A stretch of 7,250 nucleotides of DNA from JAIVJN01 sp036732565 (GTDB lineage Bacteria > Acidobacteriota > Vicinamibacteria > Vicinamibacterales > UBA2999), in NCBI GenBank assembly GCA_036732565.1, contig DAINCF010000366.1:1-7250 (forward strand). Reading direction: 5' to 3'. Position numbers and translations under genes: made by a program. Of this stretch, positions 1 to 5,375 are shown in pieces. The notes beneath the pieces are model-generated. The model saw nothing but the letters and a program-made list of their open reading frames with translations, searched no databases and was not told where the DNA came from. Each line of letters opens with the position of its first letter. The stretch's first letter is position 1.

Positions 1-1083
1 GCGCTTGGCGGTGTAAAGCGCGGTGTCTGCAAGCTGGAGCAGTGGTTCGGCGTGCACGCGACGCCTGGCGCGTCTGCCGATGCCGCAGCGGCGCAAGCCG
101 CGCACGACGTGCTCATCGCGCTGTATCCGAATCAACGCGCGATCTTCGACGCGGCGCTGGCCCAGACGTTTGCTCGGATCCCTGGCGATGCCGCGCAGGG
201 CGGGTCGCGCGTCGGCGCCGCGGCGGCGCAAGCCATCCTCGATCTGCGGGCCGCTGATGGGTGGAATGTCGTACCGCCTCAATACATCCTGCCCAGCCTT
301 GCAGGCTACTGGCAGCCAGCGCCGCCGCAGAATGTGGCCGCCACGCTCACGCACTATCCCGAGGTGCTCGGCTTCGTCAGCGACAGCACGCGCATGTTTC
401 TGATGGAAGCGCCACCCGCGTTGACGAGCGGCGCGTACACGTCGGCGTTCAACGAAACCAAGCTGTTGGGCAGCGCGACGAGCACGACACGCACCGAGGA
501 CCAGACCCTGACGGCCCGCCTCTGGGCGGGGGTCGGCACGACGACGCCCTTCCAGAACGTCTGGAACAACTTGCTGCGCGATCTCGCGCGATCCCGCGAG
601 CTTGACGCTCTCGACACCGCACGCCTGTTCGCGCTGCTCAACATGACCCTTCACGATGCGTTGCGCGTGTCTTTTGCCGGCAAGTTTCTATACGGCTTGT
701 GGCGGCCCGTCACCGCGATCCGAGAGGCGGATCGCGACGGTAATCCGGCAACCGAGGCCGATCCGACGTGGGCGTCGCTGATTCCCAATCCGCCGTACCC
801 GACGTATCCCGGTAACATGGCGTGCATCGGCGCCTCGCTCTCTCGGCTGCTGACGAGAGCCTTTGGACGAGACGACATCGCATTCAACGTGAGCTGGTCT
901 GCGCCAGACGGTCCAGGCTGGACGCGCTCGTACAACGGATTCCATCAGCTCGGCGACGAACAGGCGCGGAGTCGCATCTACGCCGGCATTCACTTTCAGT
1001 TCGACACCACCGCCAGTTTCGGTGTCTGCCCACTGGTGGCCGACTACGCATACGACAACCACCTGCGTCGGCGCTTCCCGTAG
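1..1083 (+). CDS. Vanadium-dependent haloperoxidase / PAP2-like protein, 5'-truncated by window, catalytic His replaced
   Basis: The frame is open from base 1 to the TAG at 1081-1083, so the true start lies upstream. The in-frame GTG at 52 is not a convincing start because the paralog at 3852-5135 has about 100 residues before the equivalent point. This family binds vanadate or phosphate and either oxidises halides or hydrolyses phosphoesters. Motif 1 (K-x6-R-P) is present: Lys at 682-684, Arg-Pro at 703-708. Motif 3 (S-R-x5-H-x3-D) is present: Ser-Arg at 970-975, the vanadate-ligand His at 991-993, Asp at 1003-1005. Motif 2, normally PSxxxSGH, reads PTYPGNM at 799-819, so the acid-base His is Met and Ser-Gly is Gly-Asn. 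The segment FNETKLLG matches FNEVKALG in the paralog, which supports homology. The first ~18 residues align poorly with the paralog. A catalytically altered or inactive enzyme is possible. The family call is firm; the activity is unknown. A 92-bp gap leads to the next gene. Confidence 0.85.
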   Translation, partial: ALGGVKRGVCKLEQWFGVHATPGASADAAAAQAAHDVLIALYPNQRAIFDAALAQTFARIPGDAAQGGSRVGAAAAQAILDLRAADGWNVVPPQYILPSLAGYWQPAPPQNVAATLTHYPEVLGFVSDSTRMFLMEAPPALTSGAYTSAFNETKLLGSATSTTRTEDQTLTARLWAGVGTTTPFQNVWNNLLRDLARSRELDALDTARLFALLNMTLHDALRVSFAGKFLYGLWRPVTAIREADRDGNPATEADPTWASLIPNPPYPTYPGNMACIGASLSRLLTRAFGRDDIAFNVSWSAPDGPGWTRSYNGFHQLGDEQARSRIYAGIHFQFDTTASFGVCPLVADYAYDNHLRRRFP

Positions 1084-1162
1084 CCGATGCAGCGGTACGT
1101 TTCCGCTCCTTTCCTCATTCCTATCGAGGCACCGGACCCTGCCCCGTAGAACTCGGGTCTGT

Positions 1163-1168
1163 GGAGGA
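1163..1168 (+). promoter_or_regulatory. Ribosome binding site GGAGGA for the S74-domain protein
   Basis: GGAGGA lies 7 bases before the ATG at 1176. It is followed at once by a signal peptide. It decides the start against a much longer in-frame extension beginning at 822, which would overlap the preceding gene by more than 250 bases. Confidence 0.75.
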
Positions 1169-1175
1169 ACTGCGT

Positions 1176-2495
1176 ATGTCGTTCGTTCGTGTCGTCGCAC
1201 TCAGCATGCTCGCCGCCATCGTCAGCCCAGTCGTAGTCTCTGCGCAGGTTCTTGGCACGTTTCGGTGGCGCACCGAGCCGTTCTGCAATGTCCTCAATCT
1301 GACTGTGACGCAGAACGGCTCCGCGTTTACGTTGGATGGCTTCGACGAGCCGTGCGGTGGCAACCCGCGCCTGCCCGTCCATGGCGTCGCCGTCCCTCAA
1401 CCCAATGGCGCGATCACCCTGGGGTTGAGCGTGGTGCACAGCCCGGGCAGCCTGACGCCGGTGAATCTCCAGGCCACCCTCCCCCCCGGAGCCCTCAACG
1501 GCACGTGGGGTGACAGCGCGGGCAGCAGCGGCACGCTCATCTTCAATCCGGCTTCGACGTCTGGAGCTCCGAGGCCCGGCGACAGCTCGTCGGGGTCGCT
1601 GCCTGCGACCTTCAACTTCCTTCCGAACGGCGCGTTCGCCGCGGTCGCTGGACCACAGGCGGATCCGCTGCCAGCAGTCGGCGCCGGTAAGCGGCTGGTT
1701 TGGCATGCGGCCAAGGGCGCGTTCCGCGTTGGCCAAGTCGAGGGGGATCAATGGAACGACAACAACATCGGGCCCTACAGTAGTGCGTTCGGCTTCAATA
1801 CCCGCGCGTCAGGTCTGTACTCGTTTGCGGCAGGCGTGAATTCTGCCGCCACGGAGGGGGCCAGCGTCGCGCTGGGTTCGGAGGCCGTCGCGAGTGGTCC
1901 GGCCGCAATCGCGCTGGGGTTTCGTGTGACGGCCGGCGGCTTCGGCTCGGTTGTCCTCGGCTCGCGCGGCGTCGCGCAGTCGGCGGCATCGGGGACCTTC
2001 ATCTTCGCCGACACGTCGACGTCGAACAGTTTCACCGGCTTCGCGCCGAACGAATTCCTCGTTCGCTCGGCGGGAGGGGCGGCGTTGTACACCAATCCGA
2101 CGCTGACCAGCGGCGTCGCCGTCGCGCCAGGTGGCAGTGCCTGGTCGAGCGTGTCCGACGTGAATATGAAGGAGAACTTTCGGGATCTCGATCCGGATGA
2201 CGTGCTGGCGAAGCTCGCGCAGATGCCAGTTCGCGAGTGGAACTACAAAGCGCAGGACGCGGCCATTCGGCATGTCGGCCCGACGGCTCAGGACTTTCAC
2301 GCCGCCTTCGGCCTCGGAGAAGACCCTCTCCGCATCAGCACCATCGACGTAGACGGCATCGCGCTGGCGGCGGTCCGGGCGCTCGACGCGCGCACGCGCG
2401 AGGCGGAGGACCGCCATCGCGCGCTGGAGGCCGAGCTCTCAACGCTTCACAGTCGGCTTGCGCAACTCGAACTGCTGCTCGCAGAGAAGCGGTGA
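1176..2495 (+). CDS. Exported protein with YadA-type head repeats and Peptidase_S74 chaperone domain
   Basis: This is a 439-residue protein. Residues 1-23 form a signal peptide, with likely cleavage at VSA|Q24. Residues 24-~190 are a Cys-containing N-terminal region opening with GTFRW. Residues 202-271 hold five 14-residue repeats of the form S-x-A-x-G, the left-handed beta-roll seen in YadA/Hag trimeric adhesin heads. After FIFAD (275-279) and a linker with FLVRSAGG, an S74 endosialidase-type intramolecular chaperone begins at about 327 with SDVNMKENF. In characterised S74 proteins the Ser and the Lys of this motif drive self-cleavage between Ser and Asp; here they are S327, D328 and K332. 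The segment WNYKAQD followed by HVGPTAQDFHAAFG is also typical of the family. Residues ~401-439 are a charged, Leu-rich coiled coil. The protein is inferred to trimerise and then shed its last ~112 residues. There is no YadA outer-membrane anchor, so the display route is unknown. Four bases after its stop a second gene start follows. Confidence 0.85.
   Translation: MSFVRVVALSMLAAIVSPVVVSAQVLGTFRWRTEPFCNVLNLTVTQNGSAFTLDGFDEPCGGNPRLPVHGVAVPQPNGAITLGLSVVHSPGSLTPVNLQATLPPGALNGTWGDSAGSSGTLIFNPASTSGAPRPGDSSSGSLPATFNFLPNGAFAAVAGPQADPLPAVGAGKRLVWHAAKGAFRVGQVEGDQWNDNNIGPYSSAFGFNTRASGLYSFAAGVNSAATEGASVALGSEAVASGPAAIALGFRVTAGGFGSVVLGSRGVAQSAASGTFIFADTSTSNSFTGFAPNEFLVRSAGGAALYTNPTLTSGVAVAPGGSAWSSVSDVNMKENFRDLDPDDVLAKLAQMPVREWNYKAQDAAIRHVGPTAQDFHAAFGLGEDPLRISTIDVDGIALAAVRALDARTREAEDRHRALEAELSTLHSRLAQLELLLAEKR
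1779..1988 (+). repeat. Five tandem 14-residue YadA-head (Hep/Hag) repeats
   Basis: Within the S74 protein, residues 202-215, 216-229, 230-243, 244-257 and 258-271 align without gaps. Each starts Ser (Ala in the fourth), has a hydrophobic or Ala residue at positions 2-4 (Ser at position 2 of the first copy), Gly at position 5 and Ala at position 10. The first four copies are followed by small residues or Gly; the fifth is more diverged. Each turn would form one coil of a left-handed beta-roll in a trimer. DNA identity between copies is low, so this is an old peptide repeat and not a recent tandem duplication. Confidence 0.8.
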
Positions 2496-2499
2496 CGCG

Positions 2500-2640
2500 A
2501 TGCGAACGATGACAAACGTCCGGCGGGCCGCAGCTTCAGCCGCGGCCGTCGTGGTGCCGACCCTGCCTGACGTCGCGCTCGCGCAGACGATCGGCACCTT
2601 TCGCTGGCAGCTCGAGTCGCGGGCCCGCTGTGGAACGCGC
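2500..2640 (+). pseudogene. Truncated N-terminal copy of the S74-type exported protein family
   Basis: The ATG at 2500 (alternative at 2509) lies 4 bases after the preceding stop, with a purine-rich AGAGAAG at 2484-2490 upstream. It opens a signal-peptide-like stretch ending VALA|Q. This is followed by TIGTFRWQLE, matching VLGTFRWRTE at the same place in the gene at 1176-2495. Similarity then stops: the first gene continues PFCNVLNLTV, while here the frame reads SRARCGTRLL. The frame stays open to a TAG at 2875-2877, but from 2641 on it is antisense to the convergent 170-residue gene and shows no family features. I read it as a gene remnant whose body was lost, so that only a signal peptide and the first mature residues remain. 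Alternatives are a genuine small secreted protein of 125 residues or a divergent short family member. No beta-roll repeats, S74 motif or coiled coil follow. Confidence 0.55.
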
Positions 2641-3153
2641 CTACTGCAGGGAGACGACTTCGCCCGACAGCGTGCAGATCGCGGTTGTGATGCTCGCCGT
2701 CCCGGTCGCTTGGAGATTGATGCCAATCTTTTCTCCCGTCTCGGCGAAATAGAAGACTTCCTCAGCCACGACAAAATGGTTGGCGAGCGTTGCGTCGGTG
2801 GTCTTGGTCGCCACGAGGAATGCCCTCGGCCCGCTTCGACCATCCTCTTCAGTCTTGGTCAGATTGACCAAGGGTAGATTTGAGCGCTCGTCTCCGACAA
2901 CCTGGACGAAGCAAGAGATGTTGCGCACTTCGATGCGCGATCCGGGAGAGATCCTGCCGATGAGATCGAACGCGCAGGATGACGAAGGCGGCGGCGAGCA
3001 GGGACTGTCGATCTCGAACATGATCGGCTCGCGCCTCCCCTCGGGGGCCTGCGCGCTGTTCTCCGCCGTGGCCGTAGTGGCACCAGGCACCAGGGCCCCC
3101 GTGGCGAGCAGAGCTCCGGCGACAGCACATCGCGTGAAAGAGCGTGTCGTCAT
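2641..3153 (-). CDS. Small exported protein of unknown function, last gene of the secreted-enzyme operon
   Basis: This is a 170-residue protein that I do not recognise. A signal peptide covers about residues 1-30, with a hydrophobic core around AVAGALLATGALV and likely cleavage at ATA|E31. The mature part has Cys at 52, 60, 81 and 160, which could form two disulfides in the periplasm or outside the cell. The rest alternates hydrophobic and polar residues (for example HFVVAEEVFYFAETG) and looks beta-rich, with no membrane segment after the signal peptide. The ATG at 3153-3151 overlaps the TGA of the upstream protease as ATGA, and AAAGGAG at 3169-3163 sits 9 bases before it, so translation is probably coupled. 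Its TAG (2643-2641) points into the convergent remnant, with no clear terminator between. A role as partner or substrate of the protease or haloperoxidase is only a guess from position. Confidence 0.8.
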   Translation of the reverse strand: MTTRSFTRCAVAGALLATGALVPGATTATAENSAQAPEGRREPIMFEIDSPCSPPPSSSCAFDLIGRISPGSRIEVRNISCFVQVVGDERSNLPLVNLTKTEEDGRSGPRAFLVATKTTDATLANHFVVAEEVFYFAETGEKIGINLQATGTASITTAICTLSGEVVSLQ

Positions 3154-3818
3154 TTCGAATTTCTCCTTTGCCAGATTGTGGGACGTTCAAGTGGCCGTCG
3201 AGCCCAGGCCATCGTGTCGCGTGCGCGCACCAGCATCGCCTGTCGCATCTGCAACTGCTCATGCGGCATGAACGCGAGACGCGAGGTGCACAGGTCAAGG
3301 AAGGCGTTCATGTCGAACCGCGCCTGCATCACGCCCACCGCACCGTGCGCGAGGCCGAGCACGTGGCCGACCTCATGAGCCACTGTCAGGCCAAGTAGAT
3401 CACCGACCTGGAGAGTGGCGGCCGCCGTCCTCCCAAGCGTTCGAGCCAATTCGTCGTGGCAGGCGAGGAAGACCAGGATCACGTCGCCATCCACCGCGTC
3501 GCCGCGGGTGCCTCCGCAGACGTGGCTGTCAGTCAAGCTCCTTTGGACCACTCGGACGGTAATCGCGCGCGCGGCGTCCTGCGCTCGGCATTCTGCGTAG
3601 CGCACCCGGCATTGATCCCACTCGACCTGAAGCCCGGCGAATCCCAACAGCTCCGTTGCCGACCTCCTGGCCAGGTCGAGCATTGCCGGCTCGATCGCCG
3701 CGTGAACGAAGACCCGCAAGTCGATCGGGATCTCGGGCACGGCCGCCGACTCGGAGCCGCGCGGCGCCACGAGCAGCGCCGCCGCGACCAGCGTCCGAGA
3801 GATCCATCGTCGGATCAT
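3150..3818 (-). CDS. Small exported metzincin-like zinc metalloprotease
   Basis: This is a 222-residue protein with a signal peptide of about 25 residues (basic MIRRW start, hydrophobic LVAAALLV, cleavage near ESA|A26). The motif HEVGHVLGLAH at residues 148-158 is the extended metzincin zinc site HExxHxxGxxH: H148, H152 and H158 bind zinc and E149 is the general base. The motif GVM at 162-164 fits a Met-turn close behind the third His. Cys residues at 70, 77, 101, 120 and 177 suggest disulfides. Short exported proteins with HEIGH-type sites and a following G-x/I-M are, to my knowledge, common and largely uncharacterised in Acidobacteriota; I cannot name a specific family or substrate. No long propeptide is visible. 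The ATG at 3818 follows the haloperoxidase stop by 33 bases, with a modest AGGA at 3832-3829. The TGA overlaps the next start. Confidence 0.85.
   Translation of the reverse strand: MIRRWISRTLVAAALLVAPRGSESAAVPEIPIDLRVFVHAAIEPAMLDLARRSATELLGFAGLQVEWDQCRVRYAECRAQDAARAITVRVVQRSLTDSHVCGGTRGDAVDGDVILVFLACHDELARTLGRTAAATLQVGDLLGLTVAHEVGHVLGLAHGAVGVMQARFDMNAFLDLCTSRLAFMPHEQLQMRQAMLVRARDTMAWARRPLERPTIWQRRNSK
3163..3169 (-). promoter_or_regulatory. Ribosome binding site AAAGGAG for the 170-residue exported protein
   Basis: On the minus strand AAAGGAG lies 9 bases before the ATG at 3153. It sits inside the 3' end of the metalloprotease gene, so the downstream gene can be initiated on its own as well as by ATGA coupling. 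Confidence 0.7.
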
Positions 3819-3851
3819 TGGTGATCCATCCTGTCGTCCGGATGGTCCGAG

Positions 3852-5135
3852 CTAGTCATGACGCGCGGGGCGGAGGCGATGTTGCAGGATGTAGGACCCG
3901 ACCCGGCGACCCTGCCTGCCACCTGCTTCCTGGTCGAACCTGAAGTGGATCCCTCCGTAGATGCGCGCATCGTCGATGTCGTCGGTGATTTCCTGGAGGC
4001 TCCCATACCGAAGCCTGACGTCCGGCACGGCCGGACTCGCGAACTCGATGGCATGAGGCCCTTTGCCGTAAACACGCTCGAGCACCTTCCGCGCCGCATG
4101 GCCGAGGCTCGCATGCGCCGACGGATAGCTCGGGTGACAGGGCGTGGTGATGAACGGCTTGAAGGACGGATCCGGATCGGTTTCCGGGTTGCCGTCGACA
4201 TCTGCCACGGGGATTGCGGTCTCGGGCCGCCAGAAAGGCTCGTGGTACTTCGTTTCGAACACCGAGATCGTGGCGTCGAACAGCGCCATGTTCAAAAGAG
4301 CGAGCGCCCGGGCGTTTTCGCCGAGCGAGCGCTTCTGCGCGAGAGCAACCTGCTGTGCCGCCGAATTCCAAGCCGGGAGCCCGAGGACGGCGGCGTAGAA
4401 GCGTGCAACATCGGCACGTACGGCCGGCCTGTCGGGACTCTCGAGCGCGCCGAGGGCCTTGACCTCGTTGAAGTCCCTCGCGTACCTCCGGCTGCTCAGC
4501 GATGGCGGAGGATCCGATCGGAACTGATCACTGCGCTCGAGGCCGAACGGTGTCACGTTCCGCAGGTGCAAAAAGGGTCCTCCCTGAGGCGGACAGCTGG
4601 ACGTGAGCTGCCATTCGCCGGGAGCCATCGAGGGTGGCATGTAGAACTCCGGCGTCTCGGAGCCGTCGTTCATACGTTGACCGATCATCGCGGTCGCCGC
4701 AGCCTCGCCGATCCCGATGCCCGCATCCTTGGAAGGACCTTCGGGGATTCGCGCCAGTGAGCTCGCTCTGGCAGCGTCGAGTATCGTCACCTGCTCGGGG
4801 ACGTATTCCATCAGCACGCCATGTGCGGCGGCGACTGCTGCCGCCTCGGCCGATGCGTCGGGCGTGGCGACGATCGAGCCCAGGTACGGCTCGTACGCGC
4901 GGGTAATGGCGTTGACCGCCTCGAAGACCGCGAGGTGTGCGATCGCGGCGATGCGTTGTTGTTCGACCCCGTTCTTCCCGCCCACCGTCGACAGCATGAC
5001 GGCGTTCCACTGCAGGACGGGGTCGGACCATTCCACCACGAGATTGGTCTGCGCCTGCACGCCCCGTGTGATGGGGGCGGCAAGGCCGAGCATCAGCGTG
5101 ACAACGAGAACGAAAGCGCTACTCTCACGACTCAT
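3852..5135 (-). CDS. Exported vanadium-dependent haloperoxidase / PAP2-family protein with intact active-site motifs
   Basis: This is a 427-residue protein. The signal peptide spans about residues 1-28, with likely cleavage at VQA|Q29, so it acts in the periplasm or outside. All three phosphatase/haloperoxidase motifs are visible: K296-x6-R303-P304; PSYPSAH with acid-base H341 at residues 335-341; and R391-x5-H397-x3-D401, with H397 the expected vanadate or phosphate ligand. The canonical SGH is SAH and the canonical SR is AR, both mild changes. Length and architecture fit bacterial vanadium-dependent haloperoxidase-like proteins, but sequence cannot separate a haloperoxidase from an acid phosphatase. 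I chose the ATG at 5135 because AAGGAG lies 9 bases before it and the signal peptide begins there; longer starts up to 5222 add a non-hydrophobic leader. It is the first gene of a three-gene operon and divergent from the regulator at 5376. It is a diverged paralog of the gene at 1-1083. Confidence 0.87.
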   Translation of the reverse strand: MSRESSAFVLVVTLMLGLAAPITRGVQAQTNLVVEWSDPVLQWNAVMLSTVGGKNGVEQQRIAAIAHLAVFEAVNAITRAYEPYLGSIVATPDASAEAAAVAAAHGVLMEYVPEQVTILDAARASSLARIPEGPSKDAGIGIGEAAATAMIGQRMNDGSETPEFYMPPSMAPGEWQLTSSCPPQGGPFLHLRNVTPFGLERSDQFRSDPPPSLSSRRYARDFNEVKALGALESPDRPAVRADVARFYAAVLGLPAWNSAAQQVALAQKRSLGENARALALLNMALFDATISVFETKYHEPFWRPETAIPVADVDGNPETDPDPSFKPFITTPCHPSYPSAHASLGHAARKVLERVYGKGPHAIEFASPAVPDVRLRYGSLQEITDDIDDARIYGGIHFRFDQEAGGRQGRRVGSYILQHRLRPARHD

Positions 5136-5144
5136 GATTGGACA

Positions 5145-5150
5145 CTCCTT
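5145..5150 (-). promoter_or_regulatory. Ribosome binding site AAGGAG for the haloperoxidase-like gene
   Basis: AAGGAG on the minus strand, 9 bases before the ATG at 5135. It has the same strength and spacing as the site in front of the last gene of this operon. It fixes the start against upstream in-frame ATGs. Confidence 0.75.
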
Positions 5151-5242
5151 CATCAGGGCCAGCTGATCCATCGCGTCGCATCGAATGCAGACGCCGACCG
5201 GCCGCGCGGGCCCGAAAGGCATTGCTCACACGCGATAAGATT

Positions 5243-5255
5243 GGCGACAATCGCC
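5243..5255. repeat. Inverted repeat GGCGA-CAA-TCGCC
   Basis: Perfect 5-base arms around a 3-base centre, in the divergent intergenic region. It could be a small operator half-site pair or chance in GC-rich DNA. Confidence 0.35.
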
Positions 5256-5287
5256 GGTCGCAGTCACAGGAGCGACATGGGATTTCG

Positions 5288-5300
5288 GCAGGATTCCTGC
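5288..5300. repeat. Inverted repeat GCAGGA-T-TCCTGC
   Basis: Perfect 6-base arms around one base, roughly midway between the two divergent starts. It is a candidate operator. OmpR-type domains more often bind direct repeats, so linkage to the adjacent regulator is uncertain. Confidence 0.4.
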
Positions 5301-5375
5301 GGGAGTCATCCGCTCACGCACGCACGGCGACAGGAGTCTCCATATACGGGCTGCTAGGCCCGGATAGGACGTACG

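Larger units (their letters stand above)
5136..5375. promoter_or_regulatory. Divergent intergenic region between haloperoxidase operon and regulator
   Basis: These 240 bases separate two outward-facing starts (5135 minus, 5376 plus), so promoters for both transcription units should lie here. I see no confident -35/-10 pair on either strand. It contains two compact inverted repeats (5243-5255 and 5288-5300) and a short possible hairpin, CGGGC (5347-5351) with GCCCG (5358-5362), just before the regulator's ribosome binding site at 5366-5369. Short frames in the region look like shadows. Confidence 0.5.

Noticed and set aside
52..54. GTG as the true start of the first haloperoxidase-like gene
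   Set aside because: The frame is open to base 1, no ribosome site is evident, and a start here would remove the signal peptide and N-terminal helices seen in the paralog.
822..1175. In-frame N-terminal extension of the S74 protein
   Set aside because: It would overlap the haloperoxidase-like gene and bury the signal peptide inside the protein; the ATG at 1176 has GGAGGA 7 bases upstream.
1044..1751. 235-codon minus-strand open frame
   Set aside because: It is antisense to the S74 protein gene; Arg-rich shadow with no motif.
2619..2628. Perfect palindrome GCGGGCCCGC near the convergent junction as a terminator
   Set aside because: It has no loop and no T-run on either side, so a rho-independent terminator is not supported.
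2641..2877. Downstream part of the open frame from 2500
   Set aside because: It is antisense to the exported 170-residue gene, which has a strong ribosome site, a signal peptide and operon coupling; the plus-strand product has no family signal after about base 2614.
3858..4760. 300-codon plus-strand open frame
   Set aside because: It is antisense to the haloperoxidase-like gene, which has all active-site motifs; the translation shows no domain or signal peptide.
5136..5222. 29-residue upstream extension of the minus-strand haloperoxidase-like protein
   Set aside because: The extension puts a non-hydrophobic leader before a good signal peptide; the AAGGAG site supports the ATG at 5135.
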